NCBI GenBank assembly: GCA_036559705.1 | Contig: DATBSP010000073.1 | Span: 1-64,000, forward strand | From: Hyphomicrobium_A sp036559705 | GTDB lineage: Bacteria > Pseudomonadota > Alphaproteobacteria > Rhizobiales > Hyphomicrobiaceae | Reading direction: 5' to 3' | Length of the DNA stretch: 64,000 nt | Position numbers and translations under genes: made by a program | Notes under the pieces: model-generated | Databases searched by the model: none | What the model saw: only the letters and a program-made list of their open reading frames with translations | Told to the model about the DNA's origin: nothing | In this document: positions 1 to 8,045 of the stretch, in pieces | Layout of the letters: every line of letters begins with the position of its first letter | Numbering within the stretch: position 1 is the first letter of the stretch

Positions 1-1128
1 GTCATCACGGTCGAGGAGTCGAAGAGCCTCGAGACCGAGCTCGACGTCGTCGAAGGCATGCAGTTCGACCGCGGCTATCTCTCGCCCTACTTCATCACCA
101 ACGCCGAGAAGATGGTGGCCGAACTCGAAGACGCCTACATCCTCATCAACGAGAAGAAGCTCTCCGGCCTGCAGGCGATGCTGCCGCTTCTCGAGGCCGT
201 TGTGCAGTCGGGCAAGCCACTGCTCATCATCGCCGAGGACGTCGAAGGCGAGGCTCTTGCCACGCTCGTCGTCAACAAGCTGCGCGGTGGCCTCAAGGTC
301 GCCGCCGTCAAGGCTCCCGGCTTCGGCGATCGCCGCAAGGCCATCCTTGAGGACATCGCCGTGGTGACCGGCGGTACCGTCGTCAGCGAGGATCTCGGCA
401 TCAAGCTCGAGAACGTCACTCTGCAGATGTTGGGACGCGCCAAACGAGTGAAAATCGATAAAGACGACACCACAATTATCGACGGTGCGGGCTCCAAATC
501 CCAAATCGATGCTCGCGTGAAGCAGATCAAAGCGCAGATTGAGGAGACCACTTCCGACTATGACAAAGAGAAGCTGCAAGAGCGGCTGGCCAAACTTGCC
601 GGCGGCGTTGCGGTCATCAAGGTGGGCGGTGCGACCGAGATCGAGGTGAAAGAGCGCAAGGATCGTGTTGAGGACGCTCTGCATGCGACGCGTGCCGCCG
701 TCGAGGAAGGCGTCGTTCCGGGAGGCGGCGTCGCGCTTCTCCGTGCCATCAAGTCGCTCGAGGGATTGAACGTCGAGAACGACGATCAGAAGGTCGGGAT
801 CAATATCGTCAAGAAAGCACTGCAGACCCCGGCCCGCCAAATCTTCACCAACGCCGGCGAAGACGGCTCGGTGATTGTTGGCAAGATCCTCGAGAACAAC
901 AAGTACGCCTACGGGTACAACGCCCAGACCAATGCCTACGGTGACCTCGTCGCCGAGGGCGTTATTGACCCGACCAAAGTCGTGCGCTCAGCCCTTCAAG
1001 GCGCAGCATCCGTCGCCGGCCTCCTGGTGACGACTGAAGCAATGGTCGCGGAACTGCCCAAGAAGGAGCACGCACACCCGCCGATGCCCGGCGGCGGCAT
1101 GGGTGGCATGGGCGGCATGGACTATTGA
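1..1128 (+). CDS. groEL: Chaperonin GroEL, 3' part (5' end outside window)
   Basis: The reading frame is open from base 1, so the gene begins upstream of the window; 375 codons remain of a family usually near 545. GroEL forms the 14-subunit ATP-driven folding chamber in the cytoplasm. The part seen covers the apical domain (RGYLSPYF near the left edge), the return to the intermediate and equatorial domains (EGVVPGGGVALLRA), and the flexible C-terminal tail of GGM repeats ending GGMGGMDY, typical of functional copies. A strong terminator follows eight bases after the stop, so groEL is the last gene of its operon. Rhizobial genomes often carry several groEL copies; which one this is cannot be told without groES and the 5' region. 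Confidence 0.97.
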   Translation, partial: VITVEESKSLETELDVVEGMQFDRGYLSPYFITNAEKMVAELEDAYILINEKKLSGLQAMLPLLEAVVQSGKPLLIIAEDVEGEALATLVVNKLRGGLKVAAVKAPGFGDRRKAILEDIAVVTGGTVVSEDLGIKLENVTLQMLGRAKRVKIDKDDTTIIDGAGSKSQIDARVKQIKAQIEETTSDYDKEKLQERLAKLAGGVAVIKVGGATEIEVKERKDRVEDALHATRAAVEEGVVPGGGVALLRAIKSLEGLNVENDDQKVGINIVKKALQTPARQIFTNAGEDGSVIVGKILENNKYAYGYNAQTNAYGDLVAEGVIDPTKVVRSALQGAASVAGLLVTTEAMVAELPKKEHAHPPMPGGGMGGMGGMDY

Positions 1129-1135
1129 GACTAGG

Positions 1136-1163
1136 AGCCCCGGCCATCGCGCCGGGGCTTTTT
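1136..1163 (+). terminator. Rho-independent terminator of groEL
   Basis: A perfect 9-bp stem (AGCCCCGGC at 1136-1144 with GCCGGGGCT at 1151-1159), a six-base loop and a run of T at 1159-1163. It sits just after the groEL stop. Confidence 0.92.
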
Positions 1164-1173
1164 CGCGGCCCGG

Positions 1174-1290
1174 TCAAATTCCGACCAGGGCTGCGCCGAT
1201 CACTCCAGCCGAGTCCCCAAGTGCGTGTTTGACAGTTGGTGTCTCCAAGCTGTCGCTAAAGATGTAACGCGCGACCGACCCGACTCTATT
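1174..1290 (-). pseudogene. Remnant of the C-terminus of a ROK-family sugar kinase
   Basis: About 30 codons on the minus strand ending at a TGA at 1174 read YIFSDSLETPTVKHALGDSA followed by GVIGAALVGI. This resembles the conserved end of ROK-family fructokinases and glucokinases (FxDxxETPxVKxxxGDxxGVxGAA). The residues before it match nothing expected and there is no room for the rest of a roughly 300-residue kinase, so this would be a fragment. The match is from memory of the family pattern and is short. Chance similarity is possible. Confidence 0.4.
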
Positions 1291-1360
1291 AATGCCGACG
1301 CTCACGTGACGACCCCTTCTCGGCAAACGCGCACCCGGTGGATCGCCTGGCATCACCAAG

Positions 1361-1966
1361 TCAGTGAATATCAAGGCGATGCCTTCTCACTGGACTAACG
1401 CCTGTGCCGTATCCGCTGGCGTGGCGTGATTGCGTGGCCCAACTCTCCCAGCACGGCGGTGGTGTAATTACGCTTGCCTTCGTCATCCTCGACCCTTGAT
1501 CAGTCGCCAGTGTCGTCGCTGGAGCATCGGCATTCGAGAGTGCGCTTTCCTGCACGTCCCTCAGATACATCAGGCGGAAGATCAATTTCTTCTCGAAGGC
1601 GCTGCGGTCAGACGTATCCACTGTACGGATCGCCTCTTTAGCGCGCTCACTCCAGCAGTTTGAAGGTTCGCAGCAGATCTTCGCCGCCGCAAGCATCGCT
1701 AACCCTTCAGTCTCCACGTCGCGCAATGCCCGCGCGGGGTCATCACTGATGGACTTGAGATATTTGATAAGAATGGTCAGCCGCTGCTCGAAAGCGCGTG
1801 GCGCGGCACATCGCTGGGTTCGGATGGCGACTTCTACCAGTTCATCCCACCGGCCGGACTGCGCCGTCGAGATCTCCACGGCCTTGATTTGCGCCAGTCC
1901 GAGCGCCTCTTCTACCGCTAGTGCGTGCGAGATTAGCCCTTGAGCCTCACCAATCGTGTGGTGCAT
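1361..1966 (-). CDS. Hypothetical protein, about 201 aa
   Basis: I do not recognise a family. The frame is open further upstream, but the ATG at 1966 is chosen because it follows a GGGGGA purine run and begins a protein-like helical segment (MHHTIGEAQGLISHALAVEE). The first 150 residues look like a mostly helical soluble protein with evenly spaced charged residues; the last 40 are less protein-like and may be a drifted tail. There is no signal peptide or membrane segment. It converges on groEL and is followed upstream by a repeat-bearing intergenic space, which together with its composition suggests an accessory gene. It could be partly decayed. Confidence 0.5.
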   Translation of the reverse strand: MHHTIGEAQGLISHALAVEEALGLAQIKAVEISTAQSGRWDELVEVAIRTQRCAAPRAFEQRLTILIKYLKSISDDPARALRDVETEGLAMLAAAKICCEPSNCWSERAKEAIRTVDTSDRSAFEKKLIFRLMYLRDVQESALSNADAPATTLATDQGSRMTKASVITPPPCWESWATQSRHASGYGTGVSPVRRHRLDIH

Positions 1967-2070
1967 GCGGTCCCCCGACCATCCATGATCCCCGCATGCG
2001 CCGACCTTGATTTGTGGACAGGGCAAAATGGAGGTCACATCAGGGCGCCGATGTGGAGCTGAGCAATGCG

Positions 2071-2098
2071 ATGTCCGCTATGGGTCAGGAGCGGACAT
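2071..2098. repeat. Dispersed palindromic repeat, copy 1
   Basis: ATGTCCGCT (2071-2079) pairs perfectly with AGCGGACAT (2090-2098) around a ten-base loop containing GGGTCAGG. The same unit recurs 16 bases downstream and again at 6811. This type of short element is frequently mistaken for coding sequence starting MSA.GQ.RT in rhizobial genomes. Confidence 0.75.
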
Positions 2099-2114
2099 TG
2101 GCTGCATCGCTACG

Positions 2115-2142
2115 AATGTCCGCTTTGGGCCAGGAGCGGACG
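2115..2142. repeat. Dispersed palindromic repeat, copy 2
   Basis: AATGTCCGCT (2115-2124) faces AGCGGACGT (2134-2142) around a loop with TTGGGCCAGG. Same orientation as copy 1 and adjacent to it; the stem has one G-T wobble pair. Confidence 0.7.
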
Positions 2143-2470
2143 TCGGCTTCACGCAATGGTCTGTCAGCTCCACCGACAGCGGTTAGAACAAGCCGCAAAA
2201 AATCTGCCTTCTGGGCGCCGTTTGCTGTATATTCTGCAAGGGGCACTCGAAGAGCCCGCCCTGCACAGACACGAGAAACATAAAGCCGCCGCCGATACCG
2301 TCTACAGCTTTGGGCGGAGCTGGGCACGCGACCAGAACGACGCGGCCCGCAAACATCATTGGCAAATTTTTCCGCATCTTGTGCTGTGGGCTGGGATTGC
2401 CGCAGTGATGGTGCCCCCTCTGTTGCGGCTGTAGGACGGGCGTCCATTAGGACGTTTGCAAGTCACCGTT

Positions 2471-2833
2471 CTAATGCAACACCGGGCGGCTCGTGTTTGA
2501 CACGAATTCAGTCTCCTCCTGCAGTGCTCGCCCCAAAGCCGCGGCAGCTTCTAAACCGATCGCATAAGGCGCCTCATTGTCAAAGCGCAGCAGAACTTTG
2601 CGATCGCGCACGGCGTGACCAACTTCGCAAGCTTTGGGCAGCCGGGTCCGTTCGCCCATTGTCAGCGCCTGCTCGGAGGCGACCTCTTCGAGGAGAGGAA
2701 CAAGATCAGCGGCGATGGCCGAGGGGATGCTCACGGTATATCGCTTGCCGTCGGCATCGACGAATGTCATCTCGAACCGATTGTCGTCCGTCTTGGCGGT
2801 TTCGATGATCGTGCTCGTCAGGAATGTTGTCAT
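2471..2833 (-). CDS. Conserved-looking hypothetical protein, 120 aa
   Basis: A soluble acidic protein starting MTTFLTSTIIETAKTDD, with a beta-strand-like pattern in the first half (RFEMTFVDADGKRYTVSIPS) and a helical second half with a central AADLVPLLEEVA segment. The ATG at 2833 has a GGGGG run eight bases upstream. No catalytic motif, signal peptide or membrane segment is visible, and I cannot name a family. Third-position GC use matches neighbouring real genes, and the opposite strand frames are poorer, which supports this strand. It stands alone: the flanking spaces hold repeats or hairpins, so it is probably monocistronic. Confidence 0.65.
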   Translation of the reverse strand: MTTFLTSTIIETAKTDDNRFEMTFVDADGKRYTVSIPSAIAADLVPLLEEVASEQALTMGERTRLPKACEVGHAVRDRKVLLRFDNEAPYAIGLEAAAALGRALQEETEFVSNTSRPVLH

Positions 2834-3356
2834 GGCCGACCCCCATCAACCTTGGTGCGGGCAGTGTGGGGTCGGGTCGGGGCGCTCACAAGGCCAACAG
2901 CCAAACTTCACTAGAATGGCTCAGCGGCGTGACAAAAATGAAATAGCGCGGTCCTCCGGGGCCTATGGTCGCCGCGCTTGTCTCGAAAACCAATTGAATT
3001 CAAAACATCAACGAGCCCGGTCTAAGCCGGGCTCTAAGTGTTTGTCGGCTGGGACGGTGGTGGCAAACTGACGCCAACAGCGCGACTGCGCCGCGAGCTA
3101 GGCGTGATTGGTGGCGAAAGTCTGTTACAGAAATTGAGTGATACCCACGCGGCAATCTTATTTTTGCGGCCATCGCGGCGCACAGCACGGAGGTGCCCTC
3201 TACGCGTAGCGGCATAACGGCCAGTGACCCGGGTGGCAGCCTTCGGTGCCATCCGGGCTTATCACGCGGTCCGCGATTAGACGGACCAGTAGTGCGAGCA
3301 GACGCGTGCATCCGCGCTGCCTTAATTGTCACCATCGAAGCCGCTATTGCGGCGCT
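2834..3356. other. Gene-free stretch with two hairpins
   Basis: About 520 bases between divergent genes. Minus-strand frames at 3000-3374 are not protein-like. It contains an 8-bp hairpin (GAGCCCGG at 3013-3020 with CCGGGCTC at 3027-3034) and an 11-bp hairpin with one wobble pair (3228-3238 with 3247-3257, then CTTAT) about 100 bases before the channel gene. No EcfG-type promoter was found. Confidence 0.5.
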
Positions 3357-6300
3357 ATGATGAAATGCTCTCATATGGGGCTCGTGCGCGCGTTATTGGT
3401 TGCGCTGTTGGCCATGCCCGTCAGTTCTTATGCGCAGGCCCCCCCAGCGACTAAGGCCGGAGCACCTGCTGACCAATCGGTTCCACGCGCCATAAGCCCG
3501 GGACCGCCCCGGGCCGATCCTACAGCGAATGAATCCGCCGAAGCGCCGGCCGGTCCCGAGCGCGCAATCGAGCGCACAAGATTGCGGATCCAGGAACTCG
3601 AGGCGCGCACGGACGTCGCGCCGGCCATCCGCGATCAAGCCCTCGCGCTCCTTCGCAGCGCGTTAGGACATTACGAAGCGGCGTCAGCGAGTGTCGCCGC
3701 CGCCACGCGGTTCCAAGAAGCCAGCCAGCGTTCTCCGGAACGGGTCGCTCAAGCCAAGCAACAGCTCGAGGCGTTAAAAAAGGAGGAGACTAACGAGGAG
3801 TTCGCAAAACGCGTCGATAAGCTCCCGCTTACCGAAGCGCAGCAGGCACTTGACGCGGCCAATGGCACCGCTGCCACCGTCAAGACGGATCTCGACCAGC
3901 TTGAAACCCGCCTGCGCGAGATGAGCACGCGCGCGACCGCCGCGCGTGAGGAACAATCGACCGAAAAGCAGGCGCTCGACGCGCTGGAAAATCCCGAAGA
4001 TGCCCACGCCGGCGACCCAAATCCGGTGCTCGTTGACGCGCGGCGCACGGCGTTGACTGCCGAACGGCGCGCCCGATCTGCCAAGCTCAATCTTTTAGAG
4101 CAGGAACTGATCAGCCTTCCGGCCCGTCAGGCGTCAGCGACGGCGCGGCGAGATCTCGCCGCGACCAAGCTCGACAAACTGACGAAGCGCGTCCCGATCA
4201 TCGATGCGCGGGTCAACACGCTTAAAGCGACGGAATCGGCGAAACGGCAGGCAGAGGCCGATCGCGAGGCCCGTCGCCTTTCCGCGCAACATCCGGTGCT
4301 TGAAGCCTACGTGAAGGACACTGAGGTCATTCGCCAGCGTGAAGCCGACGCTACGCGGCTTCTTGATGAGGGCAAGTCCAAGCTCGCCGAAATTCAGGCA
4401 GACATCGCGCGTGTTCGCGACAGCAAGGTCGCCGCCCAGCAGGTCCTCGAGATTGGCAGCATCGGCGGTGAGTTCAGCGAACTTTTGCGGACAATGCGTG
4501 CCCAGCTTCCGGTGGCAGCTGGACTTCAACGGCGCATCTGGGATCGTGATCAGGCCATCGTCGATGCTCGCTTGAAGCGTCTCCAGGCTGAGGAGGCCCG
4601 GCGGGCGCTTTCAAATGCCGGCGGTATGGCGGAGCGGGTGCTGGCGAGTTCTGCCAAACAGGGCGAACCCATTCCGCCGCCGGACGTGCGCCCAGCACTT
4701 GAGAAACTGGTTGCCGCACGCCGCGACCTCTACGTACAGCTCCACGATGCGCTGGCGACGCGCATCAGCCAACTTGCCGAACTGAACGTTGCCGAGCGCG
4801 ACCTACTCAATCAGACCACCCAGCTTACGGCGCTTCTCAATAGTCGCCTGCTTTGGCTTCCGAGTTCGACGTCCATCGGCTTCGGGTGGCTCGACCAGGT
4901 GCGCACGAGCTTTGGCTGGATCGGCGATCTCGAAGCTTGGAAGGCTACGGGCAAAAGCCTCATCGCGCGCGCTGCCGAGCTGCCCCTGTTGAGCGCCCTT
5001 GTGCTGTTCACCTTCGGCAGCCTCATCGTGTTCTCGCGACGGTTGTTTGCACGCCTTGCAAAGATCTCGGCCGGCGTCGGCCGCTACTCGACCGACAACT
5101 ATTGGCGCACACCAGAAGCGCTGCTCATATCGGCGCTGCTCGCGTTGAAGACGCCAATCCTGTTCGGGTATGCCGGCTGGCTTCTGATCCAGCCGCCTCA
5201 GGGGTCTGACTTTACCGTTGGCGTCGGGGCGGGATTGCTCACGGCTGCCACGCTTCTCTTGTTCCTGCGCATCGTCCAGTTCATTTGCGCGGAGAATGGG
5301 CTGTTTGCCGTGCACTTCGGTTGGACCGAGCGCGCGCGCGCGGTGCTTTCGCAGAATATCGTATGGCTCAAATACGTAATCACTCCGATCGCCTTCCTTC
5401 TTGGTATGATTAACGTCAGCAGCGCGCAGAATTTGCGTGACGGACTTGGACGCTTCGCCTTTCTCGCCGGCGCCATCGCAGTCTCGGTCTTCATCGCTCG
5501 TGTCATCGACCCGCGACGCGGCATCTTCGCTGAACAGCTGGCGCCTAGCCATCCGCTGTGGGTTACGCGGGCGGTCTGGCACACGCTGCTGTCGATCCTG
5601 CCGCTAGCAATCGCGGGTCTGGCCCTCTGGGGCTATTACGACGGCGCCTCGCAGATCCGGGATGGCCTAATCTTGTCGGTTGCCATCACGGTCGGGACCT
5701 TCGTGGTGTACAGCGTCGCCATGCGAGAGGTTCTCGTCGCCCGTCGCCGGCTCGAGATCAGGCGCGCGCACGAACGGCGCGAGAAGGCCCGCGCTCAGGT
5801 CGCCTCACAAGAGGCCAGTGAGGGGACCGGCACAATTGAAGAGCCCGAGGTCGACATCGCCTCGATCAGCGATCAGACCCGCAAGCTCGTGAGCCTCGTG
5901 GCTTTCTTGCTGCTGTCGGCCGCCCTCTATTTCTTCTGGCGTGAGGCATTGCCCTCTCTCGCGCTCCTCGACGTGCCGCTGTGGCAGCAGATAGCGACTG
6001 TGGACGGTGCGACGCGGAGCGTACCCGTCACGGTTTCGAACGTGATGGTCGCGTTCGCGATCGGCGTCGTCACCTTCATCGCCACGCGCAACCTGCCGGG
6101 CTTGCTTGAGATCACCGCGCTGCACCGGCTGCGGATCGAGGCCGGGACGCGGTATGCGATCGGCGCCGTCAGCCGCTATCTGATCGCGATCGTCGGCCTG
6201 ATCTTCGCGTTCCGGAGCATCGGCTTCGACTGGAGCCAAGTGCAGTGGATCGTGGCGGCCCTAGGCGTTGGTGTCGGATTCGGACTTCAGGAGATCGTCG

Positions 6301-6770
6301 CCAACTTTATCTCCGGTTTGATCATCCTCTTCGAGCGACCGGTCCGCGTCGGCGATACGGTGACGATCGGCAATCTCACCGGCACTGTGTCGCGCATTCA
6401 CATCCGCGCCACCAGCATGACCGATGGCGAAAACCGAGAGATCATCATCCCCAACAAGTCACTGATCACTGACAAAGTCATAAACTGGACGCTGACCGAC
6501 AGCATTACGCGCGTGACGCTCAAAATCGCGATCGCCTACGGCACAGACACGCTTCGCGCCCAGATGCTGATGTTGGACGCAGTCAAGGCGACGCCGCAGG
6601 TGCTCGATGTTCCCGCACCGAGCGTGTTCTTCATCGGCTTCGGCGCGTCTGCCCTTGAATTCGAAGTCCGCGCATTTGTGCTGCAGCTGGCCCATCGCTC
6701 TACAGTGATTAATGACCTTCACGTCGCGATTGAGCGTGCCTTGCGCGAGAAGGAAATTGCGATGTCGTGA
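3357..6770 (+). CDS. Large MscS-family mechanosensitive channel (MscK-like, DUF3772 type), 1137 aa
   Basis: A membrane tension-gated channel that releases solutes on osmotic downshift. The start at 3357 is chosen because it gives a clean signal peptide (MMKCSHMGLVRALLVALLA, cleavage near SYAQA); the frame extends upstream without protein character. Residues about 40-560 form a long periplasmic region rich in Ala, Arg and Glu, predicted coiled coil, matching the DUF3772 or MscK-type N-domain. Several membrane spans follow (about 580-960). The C-terminal third carries the MscS pore helix and beta domain, with GVGVGFGLQEIVANFISG near residue 970 followed by FERPVRVGDTV and IIIPNKSLI. Length is at the upper end for the family. 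It looks monocistronic. The conserved pore-gate residues are all present, so it is probably functional. Confidence 0.93.
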   Translation: MMKCSHMGLVRALLVALLAMPVSSYAQAPPATKAGAPADQSVPRAISPGPPRADPTANESAEAPAGPERAIERTRLRIQELEARTDVAPAIRDQALALLRSALGHYEAASASVAAATRFQEASQRSPERVAQAKQQLEALKKEETNEEFAKRVDKLPLTEAQQALDAANGTAATVKTDLDQLETRLREMSTRATAAREEQSTEKQALDALENPEDAHAGDPNPVLVDARRTALTAERRARSAKLNLLEQELISLPARQASATARRDLAATKLDKLTKRVPIIDARVNTLKATESAKRQAEADREARRLSAQHPVLEAYVKDTEVIRQREADATRLLDEGKSKLAEIQADIARVRDSKVAAQQVLEIGSIGGEFSELLRTMRAQLPVAAGLQRRIWDRDQAIVDARLKRLQAEEARRALSNAGGMAERVLASSAKQGEPIPPPDVRPALEKLVAARRDLYVQLHDALATRISQLAELNVAERDLLNQTTQLTALLNSRLLWLPSSTSIGFGWLDQVRTSFGWIGDLEAWKATGKSLIARAAELPLLSALVLFTFGSLIVFSRRLFARLAKISAGVGRYSTDNYWRTPEALLISALLALKTPILFGYAGWLLIQPPQGSDFTVGVGAGLLTAATLLLFLRIVQFICAENGLFAVHFGWTERARAVLSQNIVWLKYVITPIAFLLGMINVSSAQNLRDGLGRFAFLAGAIAVSVFIARVIDPRRGIFAEQLAPSHPLWVTRAVWHTLLSILPLAIAGLALWGYYDGASQIRDGLILSVAITVGTFVVYSVAMREVLVARRRLEIRRAHERREKARAQVASQEASEGTGTIEEPEVDIASISDQTRKLVSLVAFLLLSAALYFFWREALPSLALLDVPLWQQIATVDGATRSVPVTVSNVMVAFAIGVVTFIATRNLPGLLEITALHRLRIEAGTRYAIGAVSRYLIAIVGLIFAFRSIGFDWSQVQWIVAALGVGVGFGLQEIVANFISGLIILFERPVRVGDTVTIGNLTGTVSRIHIRATSMTDGENREIIIPNKSLITDKVINWTLTDSITRVTLKIAIAYGTDTLRAQMLMLDAVKATPQVLDVPAPSVFFIGFGASALEFEVRAFVLQLAHRSTVINDLHVAIERALREKEIAMS

Positions 6771-6810
6771 GCATCCGATGGGTTTGGGCTCGCGGGGGAA
6801 CGGAGCGTCC

Positions 6811-6838
6811 ATGTCTGCTTTGGGTCAGGAGCAGACAT
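6811..6838. repeat. Dispersed palindromic repeat, copy 3, with compensatory stem changes
   Basis: ATGTCTGCT (6811-6819) pairs with AGCAGACAT (6830-6838). Compared with copy 1, a C-to-T change on the left arm is matched by G-to-A on the right arm, so the pairing is kept. The loop GGGTCAGG is unchanged. Confidence 0.72.
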
Positions 6839-6930
6839 TGAGCATGGCGATTCCGTTCGCAGATTCTGCGCCCATGGTCATTGGCACGTCTGCTTAGCGA
6901 TGCAGCCATGTGGGCTCGGCATCCGTCGCT

Positions 6931-7005
6931 TCAACGCATGAGCGGGAGCAATGCAGCGAAGACTGCAAGGTGCATAAAGACAAACATCGAGATCTTCTTG
7001 GTCAT
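6931..7005 (-). CDS. Possible 24-aa membrane microprotein
   Basis: A minus-strand frame from ATG at 7005 to TGA at 6931 encodes a basic N-terminus (MTKKISM) followed by a hydrophobic stretch (FVFMHLAVFAALLPLM) and a final Arg, the layout of a single-span microprotein. An AGAGGAAG purine run lies about ten bases upstream of the ATG, a good ribosome binding site. It lies in an otherwise empty space after the channel gene. At this length the frame could be open by chance; only conservation would settle it. Confidence 0.4.
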   Translation of the reverse strand: MTKKISMFVFMHLAVFAALLPLMR

Positions 7006-7095
7006 TGGTTAGGCTTCCTCTGCCGACTGAAAGCCCAACGAAAAGTTTATGAGGAAGTTCCCCCTTGCACCGCGTGGTGACGGCGGATACGAAAC

Positions 7096-7365
7096 CTACT
7101 CGTCAGCTCGATGGAGCTCTGATAAGGCAGCTCGGACAAGACTGTCGGCGTCAGTTACTCCAGATTCTATCGCTTCGATAATCCCCCGCGCCATGGACGC
7201 GCGGATGATGGATCGATCCCTTGTCTTATCGCCGCAGAGCAGCTGTGCCTTTATCCATGCCGCATCAAGGACGCGAGTCATTAGGGCAAGCATCTTGGAG
7301 TTGAATAAGTCTCTCTCGCCTGGGCGTTCAGGGTCGCTGTTGTTCGTCCAAGCGACCATCCGCAT
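7096..7365 (-). CDS. Small hypothetical protein, 89 aa
   Basis: A soluble, helical, probably cytoplasmic protein. The central part (DRSIIRASMARGIIEAIESG) followed by a short charged helix (DADSLVRAALSELHRADE) has the look of small rhizobial proteins with a tandem-helix fold of unknown function; I cannot assign a name. Two nearby ATG codons (7365 and 7359) are possible starts, and no strong ribosome binding site distinguishes them. It lies downstream of a small secreted protein gene on the same strand, 75 bases away, and might be co-transcribed with it. The long frame on the opposite strand is less protein-like. Confidence 0.55.
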   Translation of the reverse strand: MRMVAWTNNSDPERPGERDLFNSKMLALMTRVLDAAWIKAQLLCGDKTRDRSIIRASMARGIIEAIESGVTDADSLVRAALSELHRADE

Positions 7366-7440
7366 TCCATGTCGGCTTTTTCGCGATTTCGGAAGGGCGA
7401 CAGGAAAAGCGGCGCTACTGATAAGTAGCGCCGCCGCCAG

Positions 7441-7692
7441 TCAGTCGATGCCGATCCAAACGCCGCCGCGGTAATACCCGGGCCCAGCACCAGGTTCGCG
7501 CCAGCGGTACTTCTCGCCCTCCTTCCACTTCCAGTCGTCGTCATAAACGCGGAGTTTGAGTTCGGGCTTGTAGTCCCGTCTCTCCTTTACGCGCCAACAG
7601 TCGCCTTCGTCATTGCAAATGACGGCTGCCGACACAGTGGTCGCGCTCAAGGCAAGCGCCGCAGTGCACGTCAAGGCTGTAAGTAGCTTCAT
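7441..7692 (-). CDS. Small exported protein, 83 aa
   Basis: The start at 7692 follows a strong GGAGGAAA ribosome binding site. Residues 1-22 are a clear Sec signal peptide (MKLLTALTCTAALALSATTV, cleavage after VSA). The mature part of about 60 residues is rich in Lys, Arg, Trp, Tyr and Asp and has two Cys in a CNDEGDCW context, so a disulfide in the periplasm is likely. The tail is Gly- and Tyr-rich. Similar short exported proteins with WRxPGxGxGYYRGGVWIGI endings occur in Hyphomicrobiales, but no function is known to me. It appears to be the first gene of a minus-strand unit with the 89-aa gene after it. Confidence 0.75.
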   Translation of the reverse strand: MKLLTALTCTAALALSATTVSAAVICNDEGDCWRVKERRDYKPELKLRVYDDDWKWKEGEKYRWREPGAGPGYYRGGVWIGID

Positions 7693-8045
7693 CGGTTTCC
7701 TCCACTTTAGCGTTGGAAGTGAGAACTACAACGCGATCCACGGCGTCCAGTTCATGACTTGGCCCCTTGCCGTTCCGTAGCGCTCCGGGCGAGATGCCGT
7801 TGGTCAGGCGGCGCCTGGGATAGTCGAAGAGGCACGCATCGATGGACCCAGGGTGGGCAAACCGTTAATTTTCCCCGATGGGTCCCGGTGTGGGCCACCA
7901 TTCCAGAGGCGGCGGCATTTCGCCGTCGAAACGATGCCGTGACTCTGAGTAATCTACGGTCGATGCAGTGCACGATGGAATTTCATCGACGGAACCCCGC
8001 GTCGCGCTTCGAATTGTAGGGATGCCTCTTGTCGGCGAAGAAATA
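7693..8045. other. Gene-free stretch, possible degenerate repeat
   Basis: About 350 bases between divergent genes. GGGTGGGCAAA near 7850 followed by a GTGTGGGCCACC-type stretch resembles a dispersed rhizobial intergenic repeat, but only one degenerate copy is present here. Nothing else was recognised. Confidence 0.3.

Larger units (their letters stand above)
1967..2470. other. Gene-free stretch with two palindromic repeats
   Basis: About 500 bases without a convincing gene. Both open frames across 2066-2447 are low-quality and are explained by the two copies of a palindromic repeat at 2071-2098 and 2115-2142. No promoter or remnant was recognised in 2150-2470. Confidence 0.5.

Noticed and set aside
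2085..2447. Overlapping frames on both strands across the palindromic repeats
   Set aside because: Starts like MSAMGQERT are translations of the dispersed palindrome, a known source of false genes.
3000..3374. A 124-codon minus-strand frame before the channel gene
   Set aside because: Arg/His/Pro-rich random-looking composition, no ribosome binding site, and it runs into the channel start.
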